Source of the DNA: Alphaproteobacteria bacterium
GTDB taxonomy: Bacteria > Pseudomonadota > Alphaproteobacteria > Rhodobacterales > Rhodobacteraceae
Reading direction: 5' to 3'
Assembly (NCBI GenBank): GCA_030431825.1
Contig: JAUIIJ010000010.1
Location: 1-64,000, forward strand
Length of the DNA stretch: 64,000 bases
In this document: piece after piece, positions 46,062-55,548 of the stretch
Position numbering within the stretch: position 1 is the stretch's first letter
Layout: every line of letters starts with the position of its first letter
Translations under genes and position numbers: made by a program
The notes under the pieces: generated by a model
Told to the model about the DNA's origin: nothing
Seen by the model: only the letters and a program-made list of their open reading frames with translations
The model's database searches: none

Positions 46062-46681
46062 CCTTTCTTGCGCTGCTGGATTTCGGCTCGGTGCTGATCT
46101 TTGCACTGACCGGGGCGCTGGTTGCGAGCCGCGCACAGCTCGATCTCGTGGGATTTGCCTTTATCGCCTGTCTGACGGCGGTGGGCGGCGGCACGGTGCG
46201 CGATGTCCTGCTTGGTCGCGATCCGGTCTTCTGGATCGGGCAGCCGATCTATGTGCTGATCTGCGTGGCGGCGGCGATCTTCGTGTTCTTTACCGCGCAT
46301 CTCGTCGAAAGCCGGTATCGCTGGCTCTTGTGGCTTGACTGTTTCGCGCTGTCGATCGCGGTGGCCGCCGGGACGGGTGTTGCACTCTCGTTCGATCAGC
46401 CGGGTGTGATCGTGGTCCTGATGGGGGTCGCGACCGGCTGTCTTGGCGGGTTGATGCGCGATGTCGTCGTCGGCGAAATCCCTCTGGTTCTGAAGCAGGG
46501 CGAACTCTATGCCACCGCTGCACTCGCCGGTTCGGGGGTTGCCATGCTGGCCCTGAACTTCGGGATGCCGCTCCGCCCCGCGCTGCTGATTGCGGCCACT
46601 ACCTGCGGCATCCTGCGTGCCGGGTCGCTGATCTTTGGCTGGAGCCTTCCGGTCTACAAAAGCAGACCGCCACGGGTTTAA
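46058..46681 (+). CDS. Trimeric intracellular cation channel family protein (UPF0126/YicG)
   Basis: The 207-residue membrane protein has two repeats of the UPF0126 unit ([25 protein letters not shown] with [18 protein letters not shown], and the second with [16 protein letters not shown]). Relatives form trimeric cation-conducting pores, and the two GG-x-x-RD motifs are typical. Its physiological role in bacteria is not clear. The 3' end overlaps the convergent next gene by 4 bases. Confidence 0.9.
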   Translation: MTFLALLDFGSVLIFALTGALVASRAQLDLVGFAFIACLTAVGGGTVRDVLLGRDPVFWIGQPIYVLICVAAAIFVFFTAHLVESRYRWLLWLDCFALSIAVAAGTGVALSFDQPGVIVVLMGVATGCLGGLMRDVVVGEIPLVLKQGELYATAALAGSGVAMLALNFGMPLRPALLIAATTCGILRAGSLIFGWSLPVYKSRPPRV

Positions 46682-46911
46682 CGGCGATATAGCCGCCAGA
46701 GCCAGATCAGCAACATCGCCCCGAGCACCGCGCCGACAAAACCCGCCATTCCCCCCATTATCGTGGTCAGCGCCCGCAGGATCAGACCTCCGATCAACGC
46801 TCCTGCGACCCCGATGAACATGGTGGTCGGGATGTCTGCCTCGATCCGCATCAGGCGGGTCGCGATGAACCCGGCGGCGGCACCGATGATGATCAGCGCA
46901 ATCACACCCAT
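46678..46911 (-). CDS. GlsB/YeaQ/YmgE-type small membrane protein
   Basis: This 77-residue protein has three hydrophobic helices: MGVIALIIIGAAAGFIATRL, TTMFIGVAGALIGGLILRAL and GFVGAVLGAMLLIWLWRLY. The Gly-rich spacing is typical of the transglycosylase-associated (PF04226) stress proteins of the inner membrane. The molecular function is not known. It follows the next small membrane gene after a single spacer base. Confidence 0.85.
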   Translation of the reverse strand: MGVIALIIIGAAAGFIATRLMRIEADIPTTMFIGVAGALIGGLILRALTTIMGGMAGFVGAVLGAMLLIWLWRLYRR

Positions 46912-46912
46912 G

Positions 46913-47158
46913 TCACCGCCCTCCGTGCCGCCAATGGGTCGGCACGATGATCAAGGCCCCGACCGAAGACAGAATCGCATTCATACCGGGTGATCCGAAC
47001 CCGATCCCGAACATCAAGCGGACAAAATAGAATAGAAATGCGCCACCGATGCAGATGATGATCGACGGCACGTAGCCGTTGCGGGTAAAGCCGGTCTTTT
47101 CCGATACATAGCCGACGATACCGGCGATCACCACCGTCCCTATCAGTGTTGGAAACAT
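46913..47158 (-). CDS. Small hydrophobic membrane protein of unknown function
   Basis: This 81-residue protein has two or three helices: MFPTLIGTVVIAGIVGYVSEKTG and YVPSIIICIGGAFLFYFVRLMFGIGFGSPGMNAILSSVGALII. Its layout resembles the neighbouring GlsB/YeaQ-type protein, so the two may be ancient relatives acting together. ATG 47158 was chosen because the upstream extension runs into the fmt 3' end. It lies 10 bases after fmt. Confidence 0.7.
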   Translation of the reverse strand: MFPTLIGTVVIAGIVGYVSEKTGFTRNGYVPSIIICIGGAFLFYFVRLMFGIGFGSPGMNAILSSVGALIIVPTHWRHGGR

Positions 47159-47168
47159 GACGCCTCTC

Positions 47169-48074
47169 CTAAAGCTGGGTGCCTTTCGGCACCGGGCATC
47201 CGCGCAGGAATGTCTCTGCAGACTGCGCGCCCTTGCCCGCCCTTTGCAAGCGCAGCAGCGAAACCGCCCCGCTACCGCACGCAATCGTCAACCCATCGTC
47301 CAGCGCCAAGCCCGCTCTCCCGGAGCCCGCTGCGCATCGCGACTCCAACAGCTTGACCCGTTGGCCCGCGATCTCGGTCCAGGCACCGGGAAAGGCAGAC
47401 AATCCGCGAATGAGGCGGTCGATCTCGACCGCCGACCGCGTCCAGTCGACTCTGGCTTCTGCCTTGTCGATCTTTTCGGCATAGGTCACGCCGGTTTCCG
47501 GCTGTGGGTCGGGCGACAAGTCGTCGAGCGATTGCAGGGCCTGAACGATCAGCTCCGCGCCCATTGCCGACAGTCGATCATGCAGCGCCGAGGTGGTTTC
47601 TTCGGCACCGATGTCGGTTTCGGCGCGCAGCAGCACCGGCCCGGTGTCCAGCCCCGCCTCCATCTGCATGATACAGACGCCGGTCCGAGCGTCGCCAGCC
47701 ATGATCGCACGATGGATCGGCGCGGCACCGCGCCAGCGTGGCAACAGGCTGGCGTGAATGTTCAGGCACCCGCGCGCCGGGGCATCCAGGATCGGTTGTG
47801 GCAGAATGAGACCATAAGCGACGACCACCGCGATATCGGCCTTCAGGGCGCGAAACTCCGACACTGCGGCGTCATCGCGCAACGAGACCGGATGACGAAC
47901 CGTGAGCCCGAGCGCCTCTGCCCGAAGCTGGACCGGGCTGGGCCGTTCCTTTTTTCCGCGCCCGGCGCGGCGCGGCGGCTGGCAATAAACCGCTGCAATG
48001 TCATGCCCGGCCGTAACCAGCGCGTCCAGCACCGGCACCGAGAAATCGGGCGTTCCCATGAAGATGATGCGCAT
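47169..48074 (-). CDS. fmt: Methionyl-tRNA formyltransferase
   Basis: This 301-residue enzyme formylates initiator Met-tRNA using 10-formyl-tetrahydrofolate. It begins [19 protein letters not shown]. The catalytic signature is [21 protein letters not shown], with [14 protein letters not shown] after it. The C-terminal OB-like tRNA-binding domain is present. It lies downstream of two peptide deformylase genes, forming the usual formylation/deformylation cluster. Confidence 0.96.
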   Translation of the reverse strand: MRIIFMGTPDFSVPVLDALVTAGHDIAAVYCQPPRRAGRGKKERPSPVQLRAEALGLTVRHPVSLRDDAAVSEFRALKADIAVVVAYGLILPQPILDAPARGCLNIHASLLPRWRGAAPIHRAIMAGDARTGVCIMQMEAGLDTGPVLLRAETDIGAEETTSALHDRLSAMGAELIVQALQSLDDLSPDPQPETGVTYAEKIDKAEARVDWTRSAVEIDRLIRGLSAFPGAWTEIAGQRVKLLESRCAAGSGRAGLALDDGLTIACGSGAVSLLRLQRAGKGAQSAETFLRGCPVPKGTQL

Positions 48075-48096
48075 GTCGGTCTCCGTCAGGCGGCGC

Positions 48097-48594
48097 TCAA
48101 CCCGCGAGTTTCCTTGCCTTTCGCAAGAGCATGTCACGCTTAACCTTGGACAGGTGGTCGAAAAACAAGCGGCCATTCAGATGATCGATCTGGTGCTGCA
48201 CGCTGGTCGCTTCGATGCCGACAAAGTCGCGGCGGGTGATCGTTCCGCTGTCATCCAGATAGCGGACGGTCACGGCGCGCGGGCGTTTGATCCTGGCTGA
48301 AACACCGGGCAGGTTGGGGCTCGCCTCTTCATGTTCGCGCAGTTCGACCGACGCATGCAGGATCTCCGGATTGGCCAGCCGCACCGCCTTGCCCCGCTCG
48401 GTAGAGCCATCGACGACAGCCAGCCGCAACATCACGCCAACCTGCGGCGCGGCAAGCCCGACACCGGGCATTGCCTCCATCGTGTCGATCATGTCGGTCC
48501 AGAGTGCGCGGATGTCATCCGTGATCGTGTCGACCTCATCCGCGACCGCCCGCAGCCGCTTGTCCGGCCAGGGAATACAGCGGCGCACAGCCAT
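48097..48594 (-). CDS. Peptide deformylase-like protein, probably catalytically inactive
   Basis: This 165-residue paralogue of the adjacent deformylase keeps motif 1 ([10 protein letters not shown]) but has lost the others. Where active enzymes have EGCLS with the metal-binding Cys, it reads EASPN. Where they have HExxH with the catalytic Glu, it reads HQIDH. Without the Cys and Glu, normal metal hydrolysis is not expected. The frame is intact and the rest of the fold is well conserved, so it is more likely a retained non-catalytic protein than a decaying gene. It is one base from the true def gene. Confidence 0.88.
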   Translation of the reverse strand: MAVRRCIPWPDKRLRAVADEVDTITDDIRALWTDMIDTMEAMPGVGLAAPQVGVMLRLAVVDGSTERGKAVRLANPEILHASVELREHEEASPNLPGVSARIKRPRAVTVRYLDDSGTITRRDFVGIEATSVQHQIDHLNGRLFFDHLSKVKRDMLLRKARKLAG

Positions 48595-48595
48595 C

Positions 48596-49114
48596 TCAGG
48601 CGCGAGCCCGTTCGCGTTTCAGCTTTTGCATCTTGCGGGTGATCATCTGACGCTTGAGCGGTTTCAGGTAATCGATAAAGAGCTTGCCGTTCAGGTGATC
48701 GATCTCGTGCTGCACACAGGTGGCCCAGAGCTTGTCAAAGGTCTGTTTCCGCGGATGTCCCTGTTGATCGATCCAGGCGACTTCGACTTCGGCGGGGCGC
48801 GTCACCTCGGCATATTGCTCCGGTATCGACAGGCATCCTTCCTCATAGACGCTGGTTTCTTCGGACGATGCGACGATCTCGGGATTGAACATCACCATCG
48901 GACACGGAGCCGCGCCTTCTTCCTTGACGCAGTCCAGCACGATCAGCCGGTACAACACACCAACCTGCGGCGCGGCGAGACCGATGCCCGGCGCGTCATA
49001 CATGGTTTCCAGCATGTCATCGGCCAGCTTGCTCAACTCGCCGGTGATGTCGTCAACCGGGCTGCAAACCTTTTTCAGGCGCGGGTCGGGGTGGATCAGA
49101 ATGGGCCTTTTCAT
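48596..49114 (-). CDS. def: Peptide deformylase
   Basis: This 172-residue metalloenzyme removes the formyl group from new proteins. All three motifs are intact: [23 protein letters not shown] and the metal-binding HEIDHLNG. It starts MKRPILIHPDPRLKKVC. It is the first gene of the def - def-like - fmt run and is divergent from the MalY-type gene. Confidence 0.96.
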   Translation of the reverse strand: MKRPILIHPDPRLKKVCSPVDDITGELSKLADDMLETMYDAPGIGLAAPQVGVLYRLIVLDCVKEEGAAPCPMVMFNPEIVASSEETSVYEEGCLSIPEQYAEVTRPAEVEVAWIDQQGHPRKQTFDKLWATCVQHEIDHLNGKLFIDYLKPLKRQMITRKMQKLKRERARA

Positions 49115-49205
49115 GCCGTTTCATTTAGGCGATCCCCCCACATATCGCAACGCCCCTTGCGCGCCCGTACAAACCGGATAGCTTGCCCGAAAAGAGGAGA
49201 GCAGC

Positions 49206-50378
49206 ATGACATTCAACGATCCCGTAGACCGCCGCGGAACCCGGAGCAGCAAGTGGGACAAGATGGACGCGCTGTTCGGTGTGTCCGCCGATGACGGTCT
49301 GGCCATGTGGACCGCCGACTCAGATTATCCAACCGCGCCCTGCGTGGTCGATGCGCTTCGTCAGGCTGCAGAGCACGGGGTTTTCGGCTATTCGTGGGAG
49401 TACCCGGAATACCTCGCCGCGGTGCAGTGGTGGATGCAGAACCGGCACGGTTGGGCGATTGAAACCGATTGGGTACTCACCACACAGGGCCTTGGAAACG
49501 CCATTGCACTCTGTCTTGACGTCTGGAGCGAGCCGGGCGACGGCGCGGTAATCTTCCCGCCAGTCTACCACGAATTCGCGGCCAAGATAAAAAAGACCGG
49601 GCGACAGGTTGTCGAATGCCCGCTGGTCCGCGAGGGCGATACCTACGTGCTTGATCTCGACGACGCCCAGAGCCGGCTGACAGGCAACGAAAAGCTGCTG
49701 ATCTGGTGCTCGCCACAGAACCCGTCGGGCCGCCTCTGGACCGCCGAGGAATTGCGCGCGGTTGCCGCGTTTGCCGAGCGCAACGGATTGATCGTGATCT
49801 GCGACGAGATTCATCACGACCTGGTCTATGCCGGCAACACATTCGTGCCGATGGATATCGCCAGCCCCGACACCCGCGACAGAACGGTCTATCTGACGGC
49901 TGCTTCCAAGACCTTCAATATCGCGGGACAGCGCACCGGCAACATGATCATCCCCGATCCCGAACTGCGCGCAGCGATGCGCCAGCGCCTCAACACGCTT
50001 GACTACGGACCAAGTGGCCTCGGGGTCAGGATGGTCGAGGCGGCCTATTCCCCGCAGGGAGCCGAATGGCTCGACGCGCAGCTGCAGCATCTGGATGACA
50101 ATCGCAAATTGTTTGATGACACGATCGCGGCCATTCCCGGTCTCTGGTCAATGCCGCTTCAGGCAACCTACCTTGCCTGGGTCGACTTTTCGGGAACCGG
50201 CATGGATGATGCGGAAATCGAAAACCGGTTGCGCCGGGACGCCCGGATCGCGACCTCGCCCGGCCCGGGCTTTGGCACCGGCGGCGCACAATTCCAGCGT
50301 TTCAACCTCGCGACGCAACGCTACCGGATCGAGGACGCCTGCAACCGGCTGCGCGAGGCATTCGCGGATTTGCAGTAG
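49206..50378 (+). CDS. MalY/PatB-type PLP-dependent C-S lyase/aminotransferase
   Basis: This 390-residue fold-type I PLP enzyme carries the PLP lysine Lys235 in TAASKTFNIAGQRTGNMI, Asp200 in VICDEIHHDLVY and the Asn of SPQNPSGRLW. Members cleave cystathionine or cysteine conjugates and some transaminate. The usual ADMDF block reads TADSDYPTAP, a modest change. AGGAGAG lies ahead of ATG 49206. The stop is adjacent to the convergent next gene. Confidence 0.9.
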   Translation: MTFNDPVDRRGTRSSKWDKMDALFGVSADDGLAMWTADSDYPTAPCVVDALRQAAEHGVFGYSWEYPEYLAAVQWWMQNRHGWAIETDWVLTTQGLGNAIALCLDVWSEPGDGAVIFPPVYHEFAAKIKKTGRQVVECPLVREGDTYVLDLDDAQSRLTGNEKLLIWCSPQNPSGRLWTAEELRAVAAFAERNGLIVICDEIHHDLVYAGNTFVPMDIASPDTRDRTVYLTAASKTFNIAGQRTGNMIIPDPELRAAMRQRLNTLDYGPSGLGVRMVEAAYSPQGAEWLDAQLQHLDDNRKLFDDTIAAIPGLWSMPLQATYLAWVDFSGTGMDDAEIENRLRRDARIATSPGPGFGTGGAQFQRFNLATQRYRIEDACNRLREAFADLQ

Positions 50379-50729
50379 TCAGTCGCGCGGCAACAGGCCG
50401 ACGGGCGCGGTGATTTCACGATAGTGGTCCAGCGGTGCCTTGTCGGTCGCTGCGGTGCTGCGCTTGTACTCGTATCGCCGCTCGCCGGCCTCGGACTCCG
50501 ACGCGATGATCAGGCACTGATAGAGATGGCGGCCGCCATCATAGAGATCGACAAGACCGCGCAGCATCGGGGCGGTCTCTTCCTCAACGGAAAAGCCGTT
50601 GCTCCAGCGACGCAACACCGGATACCGGGCCTCTCCCACATGCACGCGAAGCCGGCTCACCTTCTTGAGCGCAGCAAGGCGCGCCGCATTCAATTGCAAA
50701 CGCAGATCATCAGAAACATAAGTCGACAC
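50379..50729 (-). CDS. Conserved-looking hypothetical protein
   Basis: This 116-residue soluble protein starts MSTYVSDDLRLQLNAARLAA. It has a central LRVHVGEARYPVLRRWSNGFSVE and YQCLIIASESEAGERRYEYKRSTAATDKAPLDHY, which looks like a small beta-rich domain. No catalytic or metal motif is seen. I recognise similar unnamed proteins from Rhodobacterales but no function. It has no signal peptide. The 209-bp gap upstream, to 50938, shows no other feature. Confidence 0.65.
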   Translation of the reverse strand: MSTYVSDDLRLQLNAARLAALKKVSRLRVHVGEARYPVLRRWSNGFSVEEETAPMLRGLVDLYDGGRHLYQCLIIASESEAGERRYEYKRSTAATDKAPLDHYREITAPVGLLPRD

Positions 50730-50938
50730 GTGCCAGACCTCCCCAGGTTGCCATCCGAGCCTGCCGCCCGGATGCGATTATTCAAACCCTTTTCTGACTA
50801 ATGTGACCTTTACGGCCTGCATGTGTTGCGAAATGGTTCCGCGGCCTGTGCGTCCATGCAGGGTGCCTGCGCGCTGCGTTCACTTGGCGCACGGCCCGTG
50901 CGGCACTACCTGAAACCGGGAACCAAGGAGGACAGGTG

Positions 50939-51928
50939 ATGGGACAATTGGTGAACGGCGTCTGGCAGGATGCGCAGATCAACACGGTGACAAAGGACGG
51001 CAGCTTTGACCGCGCCGGATCTTTGCTGCGCAACTGGGTGACCCCGGACGGGGCGCCCGGACCGACAGGGCGCGGCGGGTTTGCAGCCGAATCCGGTCGA
51101 TATCATCTCTATGTCAGTTATGCCTGCCCCTGGGCCCATCGCACGTTGATCTTCCGGCAACTCAAGCAGCTCGACGAACATATATCTGTTTCCGCGGTCC
51201 ATCCGGACATGCTGGCAACCGGCTGGACATTCGAGAGGGACGATCACGGCGCAACCGGCGACGACCTTTTCGGCTCCGACTATCTGCATCAGGTCTATAC
51301 CCGCGCCGATCCAGACTATACCGGTCGCGTGACGGTGCCGGTCCTGTGGGACCGCGAACAGCAAACCATCGTGTCAAACGAAAGCGCCGAGATCATCCGC
51401 ATGTTCAATTCGGCCTTTGACGGTCTGACGGGAAACAGCGACGATTACTGGCCCGAGGAGCTGCGCGGGGACATCGAAGAGGTGAACACCCGTATCTACG
51501 ACACCGTCAACAATGGCGTGTACAAGGCCGGTTTCGCGACCAGCCAATCAGCGTATGATGCGGCGGTCGGCCCGCTTTTCGACAGCCTGGACTGGCTCGA
51601 AGAGCGCCTCGCATCCAGCCGCTATCTGCTTGGCGACAGGGTGACCGAAGCGGACTGGCGCCTGCTCACCACGCTGTTGCGCTTTGATTCCGTTTATCAC
51701 CTGCATTTCAAATGCAATCGGAAGCGATTGATCGACTACCCGAACCTCTGGGCCTATACGCGCGAGTTGTACCAGTGGCCGGGGGTCGCCCCGACCGTCA
51801 ACATGCAGCATATCGTGCGCCACTATCATTACAGCCACGAAACCATAAACCCGAACCGGATCATTCCGATCAATCCGGTGATCGATTGGTCAGAACCGCA
51901 TCGCCGCGATCAACGCGGCGCGGCGTAG
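50939..51928 (+). CDS. Glutathionyl-hydroquinone reductase (YqjG/Ecm4 type)
   Basis: This 329-residue Xi-class glutathione transferase has the catalytic Cys63 in YVSYACPWAHRTLI, VPVLWDREQQTIVSNESAEIIRMFN as the glutathione site, and NPNRIIPINP near the end. It reduces glutathionyl-hydroquinones formed from quinones. ATG 50939 follows AGGAGG, and a GTG one codon upstream is unlikely. The 3' end overlaps the convergent receiver gene by 19 bases. Confidence 0.92.
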   Translation: MGQLVNGVWQDAQINTVTKDGSFDRAGSLLRNWVTPDGAPGPTGRGGFAAESGRYHLYVSYACPWAHRTLIFRQLKQLDEHISVSAVHPDMLATGWTFERDDHGATGDDLFGSDYLHQVYTRADPDYTGRVTVPVLWDREQQTIVSNESAEIIRMFNSAFDGLTGNSDDYWPEELRGDIEEVNTRIYDTVNNGVYKAGFATSQSAYDAAVGPLFDSLDWLEERLASSRYLLGDRVTEADWRLLTTLLRFDSVYHLHFKCNRKRLIDYPNLWAYTRELYQWPGVAPTVNMQHIVRHYHYSHETINPNRIIPINPVIDWSEPHRRDQRGAA

Positions 51929-52272
51929 TGTTCGACCATCGCCGCCAGATCCTCTGGCGGCGTTTCGCTCTGGACATAGGCGCAGGCATTCGAGGAGTGG
52001 GCAAAGATCGAACCGTCGGAAAAGAAGCTGGTATTGGTGACAAAGATCACCCGTGCATCCGGACGCCGATAGCTTGCGAAATCCGCAACCGCGAGCGCAC
52101 TGCCGTGATCGAGCACCAGATCAAGCACGATGATCTCGTATTCCTCGGCAGAGAGCGACATGATCGCCGCCTCCTGACTGTGAACCAGACTGACCTCTGC
52201 ACCCTGTCTCTCAAGATGTCGACGCCACAACCGACCTAATTCAGGTCTGCTTTCTACAATAAGCACTTTCAT
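51910..52272 (-). CDS. Stand-alone response-regulator receiver domain, atypical
   Basis: The 120-residue protein is a single CheY-like domain without an output module. The phospho-acceptor Asp51 is kept (EIIVLDLVLDHG). The acid pocket before it has only Glu7 (VESRPE) where a DD pair is usual, and the conserved Lys near the C-terminus is missing (YVQSETPP). Phosphorylation may be impaired or altered. No partner kinase is encoded nearby. It is divergent from the cobalamin genes across a 194-bp AT-rich gap in which no B12 riboswitch is visible. Confidence 0.8.
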   Translation of the reverse strand: MKVLIVESRPELGRLWRRHLERQGAEVSLVHSQEAAIMSLSAEEYEIIVLDLVLDHGSALAVADFASYRRPDARVIFVTNTSFFSDGSIFAHSSNACAYVQSETPPEDLAAMVEHYAAPR

Positions 52273-52466
52273 AATATCACCCGGGCACTGTTCTTATTGA
52301 TACCTTCCGCGCGTGCCTCTACCCCTGCTTAGACTGATGTTCCCATTCTCTTAACAAAACCTTAACATTGGAAAATGGGCGTTCACCCTACGACATCATC
52401 CTTGTGATTCCGGCAAAAATCCGCTTGAACATCAAAAAAATTTACCGGAACGTGCAGAACCATCCG

Positions 52467-53429
52467 ATGTCTCATCCGTCAAGGCAAACGAAACGCACTG
52501 TTCGCGACCATGGCGGACGAATCGACGCTGCGATGAACCGATACGGTGGCAAGCGGGACGATTGGATCGATCTTTCCACCGGGATCAACCCTGTTCCATA
52601 CGCAGTGCCGGATTTCACCGCGCGCGACTGGAATACCCTTCCCGACGAAACCGCGCAAAGCGCGCTGACCGAGGCCGCACGGTCATTCTGGTCGGTTCCC
52701 GATGGCGCGGACATTCTTGCGGCGCCGGGGGCGTCTGCCCTGATCGCACGCATTCCCGCGCTTGTCCCGGCGGCGCGGGTCCGGATCACCACGCCGACCT
52801 ATAATGAACATGCCGCGGCATTCACGGCAAACGGCTGGCACGTCGTGCCCGATGGCCCGGCTCTGGCGCGGGTGCTGGTGCATCCGAACAATCCGGACGG
52901 GCGGATCTGGCAGGATGCCGACGCAGATTCCGATCTTACCGTGATCGACGAGAGCTTTTGTGACGTGACACCGGAGGCGAGCCTCGTTCACCTCGCCGAC
53001 AAGCCCGGCCGGATCGTCCTCAAGAGTTTCGGCAAGTTCTGGGGGTTGGCGGGTCTGCGGCTCGGTTTTGCCATAGCTGCACCCGAAACCATCGCACGGT
53101 TGTCGGAGATGCTCGGCCCCTGGCCGGTGTCCGGCCCCGCCCTGCGCACGGGCGCGGTGGCATTGCGGGATACCGGATGGGCCGGCAGGACACGCACACG
53201 TCTGCGCCGCGATGCCGACCGGCTTGATGACATGCTGACCGCAGGCGGGGCACGGATCGCGGGAGGGACAGATCTGTTCCGCCTCTATTCCGTCGACGAC
53301 GCCGCCGCCTGGCAGGACAGGCTCGCGCGCCATCATATCTGGTCACGCATCTTCCCCTATTCCCAAACCCTGCTGCGGCTCGGACTGCCACCCTCCGAAG
53401 GATGGCACCGTCTGGCAGACGCGGTTTGA
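52467..53429 (+). CDS. cobC: Threonine-phosphate decarboxylase-type aminotransferase (CobC/CobD)
   Basis: This 320-residue PLP enzyme of the histidinol-phosphate aminotransferase type acts in the cobalamin pathway, making the aminopropanol-phosphate linker. It has [16 protein letters not shown] at the start, [23 protein letters not shown] and the PLP lysine in [23 protein letters not shown]-poor stretch lies upstream. ATG 52467 is the best start. Its end overlaps cbiB by 28 bases. Confidence 0.9.
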   Translation: MSHPSRQTKRTVRDHGGRIDAAMNRYGGKRDDWIDLSTGINPVPYAVPDFTARDWNTLPDETAQSALTEAARSFWSVPDGADILAAPGASALIARIPALVPAARVRITTPTYNEHAAAFTANGWHVVPDGPALARVLVHPNNPDGRIWQDADADSDLTVIDESFCDVTPEASLVHLADKPGRIVLKSFGKFWGLAGLRLGFAIAAPETIARLSEMLGPWPVSGPALRTGAVALRDTGWAGRTRTRLRRDADRLDDMLTAGGARIAGGTDLFRLYSVDDAAAWQDRLARHHIWSRIFPYSQTLLRLGLPPSEGWHRLADAV

Positions 53430-54349
53430 CCACGGCGCTCGCCCTTGTTCTGGCGCTGATCCTCGACGCGCTGATCGGAGAGCCCGACTGGCTATGGTCA
53501 CGTTTCCCGCATCCTGCGGTGATTGCCGGGCGTTTCGTCGAGCGACTGGACCAATGGTTGAACCATGGCGCAGCGCGGCGACTCAAGGGGGTATGTGCGC
53601 TTGTGATGCTGGTCGCGACCGCGGCGGCAGCCGGTTTTTTGCTGAGCCTGGCTGGCCTGCCGGTGGAGATCCTCTGCGCCGCGATCCTGCTGGCACAAAA
53701 GTCGCTGGCGGAGCATGTCTCGGCGGTCGCCGATGCGCTGCGCCGCTCGCTGCCCGAAGGGCGCAAGGCCGTCGCCCTGATCGTCAGCCGCGACTGCCGG
53801 GACATGAGCGAACCGCAGGTCGCGCGCTCGGCCATCGAAAGCGCCGCCGAGAATCTCAGCGACGGGGTGATTGCCCCCGCCATCTGGTTCCTGATCGCCG
53901 GGCTTCCGGGGCTGTTCGTCTACAAGATCGTGAACACCGCCGACAGCATGATCGGCTATCGCAACGACCGGTATCATGCCTTTGGCTGGGCAGCGGCACG
54001 ATTTGACGATCTGCTGAACCTGATTCCGGCGCGGCTCACCGGATTGATGATTGCCATGCTCACGGGTCAGTTGCGCCGATGGCCCGAAATTGTGCAGGAT
54101 GCCCGCCGTCACCGGTCGCCCAATGCGGGTTGGCCCGAGGCCGCCATGGCGCGCGCCCTTGACCTCGCGCTCGCCGGACCGCGCAGCTATGACGGCCAGG
54201 TCCGGCAACTCGCCTGGGTCAACGGAACTGCGCGCAGGGATATCGGCCCGGGCGAGATTGACGCAGCAGTTTCAATCCTCTGGCGCGTCTGGGCGCTGTT
54301 GCTCGTTGTGGTGGCGATTGCAACTCTACCTCTCCTGTCGCTAGTCTGA
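53402..54349 (+). CDS. cbiB: Adenosylcobinamide-phosphate synthase
   Basis: This 315-residue membrane protein (CbiB/CobD) attaches aminopropanol to adenosylcobyric acid. It has [29 protein letters not shown] at the start, the family block [23 protein letters not shown], and [37 protein letters not shown]. It begins inside the 3' end of cobC (28-base overlap), so the two are translated together. The rest of the cobalamin pathway lies outside this window. Confidence 0.94.
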   Translation: MAPSGRRGLTTALALVLALILDALIGEPDWLWSRFPHPAVIAGRFVERLDQWLNHGAARRLKGVCALVMLVATAAAAGFLLSLAGLPVEILCAAILLAQKSLAEHVSAVADALRRSLPEGRKAVALIVSRDCRDMSEPQVARSAIESAAENLSDGVIAPAIWFLIAGLPGLFVYKIVNTADSMIGYRNDRYHAFGWAAARFDDLLNLIPARLTGLMIAMLTGQLRRWPEIVQDARRHRSPNAGWPEAAMARALDLALAGPRSYDGQVRQLAWVNGTARRDIGPGEIDAAVSILWRVWALLLVVVAIATLPLLSLV

Positions 54350-54378
54350 GCCGAGTTTCAGCGGCAACAGGCCAGACA

Positions 54379-55548
54379 ATGCGCATTCCAATGATAATCC
54401 TGTCGGCATCGATGCTTGCAAGCCCTGTCCATGCGACGTGCGGTGGATCGTTTTCCGGCTTTGTCTCAACGCTCAAGAACGAGGCGATAGACGCAGGCCA
54501 TGATCCTGCAACCGTGGACGCCTTCCTTGCCTCGGCCCAACCGGATCAGCGGGTGCTGCGCGCGGACCGCGCGCAAGGCGTGTTTCAGAAACCATTCATC
54601 GAGTTTTCGCGCAGGTTGATCTCGCAGAACCGTATTGATCGCGGCCGCCGCAACGCGCAGAAATACGATCGCGTCTTTGACCGCATCGAAACCGAATACG
54701 GGGTGCCGCGCGGCGTGCTTCTGGCCTTCTGGGCATTTGAAACCGACTACGGCGCGGTGCAGGGTGACTTCAACACGCTGAATGCACTTCTGACCCTCTC
54801 CCATGATTGCCGTCGACCCGAATTGTTTCGCCCGCAAGTTTTCGCCGCGCTGGAATTGTATGAGCGCGGCGATTTCAGTCCCACCCGGACCACCGGCGCG
54901 TGGGCCGGCGAGATCGGGATGGTTCAGATGCTGCCCAGCGACATTCTTGAAAACGGCATTGACGGCGATGGCGACGGGCATGTCTCGCTCAAACGGTCCG
55001 CCCCGGATGCGCTGATGTCGGGTGGGCATATGCTGGCCAATCTGGGCTGGCGCGCCGGAGAACCGTGGTTGCAGGAGGTCGTGGTGCCCGCGACGCTGGA
55101 TTGGTCACAAACCGGCATCGACCACACCAAAACCGTTGCCGAATGGAGCGCGCTCGGCGTCACCGCGCGACAGGGCGATCTCGGGACAGACAGACTCGCG
55201 GCCTCGATCATCCTGCCACAGGGGCACAAGGGTCCGGCCTTTATCGCCTATCCCAATTTCAACGTCTACTTCGAATGGAACCAGAGCTTTGTCTATGTTC
55301 TGACAGCGGCCTATTTTGCCACCCGGCTGGAAGGCGCGCAGATTTATGATGCCGCAGCCCCCGATCCCGGCCTGAGCGGCCCGCAGATGAAACAATTGCA
55401 GGCCAAGCTGCAAGCGCGCGGCCACGATGTCGGAAAAATCGACGGTATCCTTGGCGCACGCACCCGCCGCGCCGTTCAGGCCGAGCAGGTGCGGTTGGGC
55501 CTGCCAGCCGACGCATGGCCAACCGCGACATTGCTGTCTCGCCTCTAA
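54379..55548 (+). CDS. Lytic murein transglycosylase with peptidoglycan-binding domain
   Basis: This 389-residue periplasmic enzyme has a signal peptide (MRIPMIILSASMLASPVHA) and an MltB-type SLT_2 catalytic domain with the active-site Glu in LLAFWAFETDYGAVQGDFNTL. A C-terminal PG_binding_1 repeat (SGPQMKQLQAKLQARGHDVGKIDGILGARTRRAVQAEQ) follows. It cleaves glycan strands with anhydro-muramyl formation. Its TAA stop is the first three bases of palindromic copy 4. Confidence 0.93.
   Translation: MRIPMIILSASMLASPVHATCGGSFSGFVSTLKNEAIDAGHDPATVDAFLASAQPDQRVLRADRAQGVFQKPFIEFSRRLISQNRIDRGRRNAQKYDRVFDRIETEYGVPRGVLLAFWAFETDYGAVQGDFNTLNALLTLSHDCRRPELFRPQVFAALELYERGDFSPTRTTGAWAGEIGMVQMLPSDILENGIDGDGDGHVSLKRSAPDALMSGGHMLANLGWRAGEPWLQEVVVPATLDWSQTGIDHTKTVAEWSALGVTARQGDLGTDRLAASIILPQGHKGPAFIAYPNFNVYFEWNQSFVYVLTAAYFATRLEGAQIYDAAAPDPGLSGPQMKQLQAKLQARGHDVGKIDGILGARTRRAVQAEQVRLGLPADAWPTATLLSRL

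Noticed and set aside
50820-50840. TGTTGCGAAATGGTTCCGCGG as another palindromic-element fragment
   Set aside because: Only about 12 bases match one arm of copy 1, which is too short to separate from chance.
52273-52466. Possible cobalamin riboswitch ahead of cobC
   Set aside because: No B12-box-like sequence or multi-stem structure could be found. The gap is simply AT-rich.
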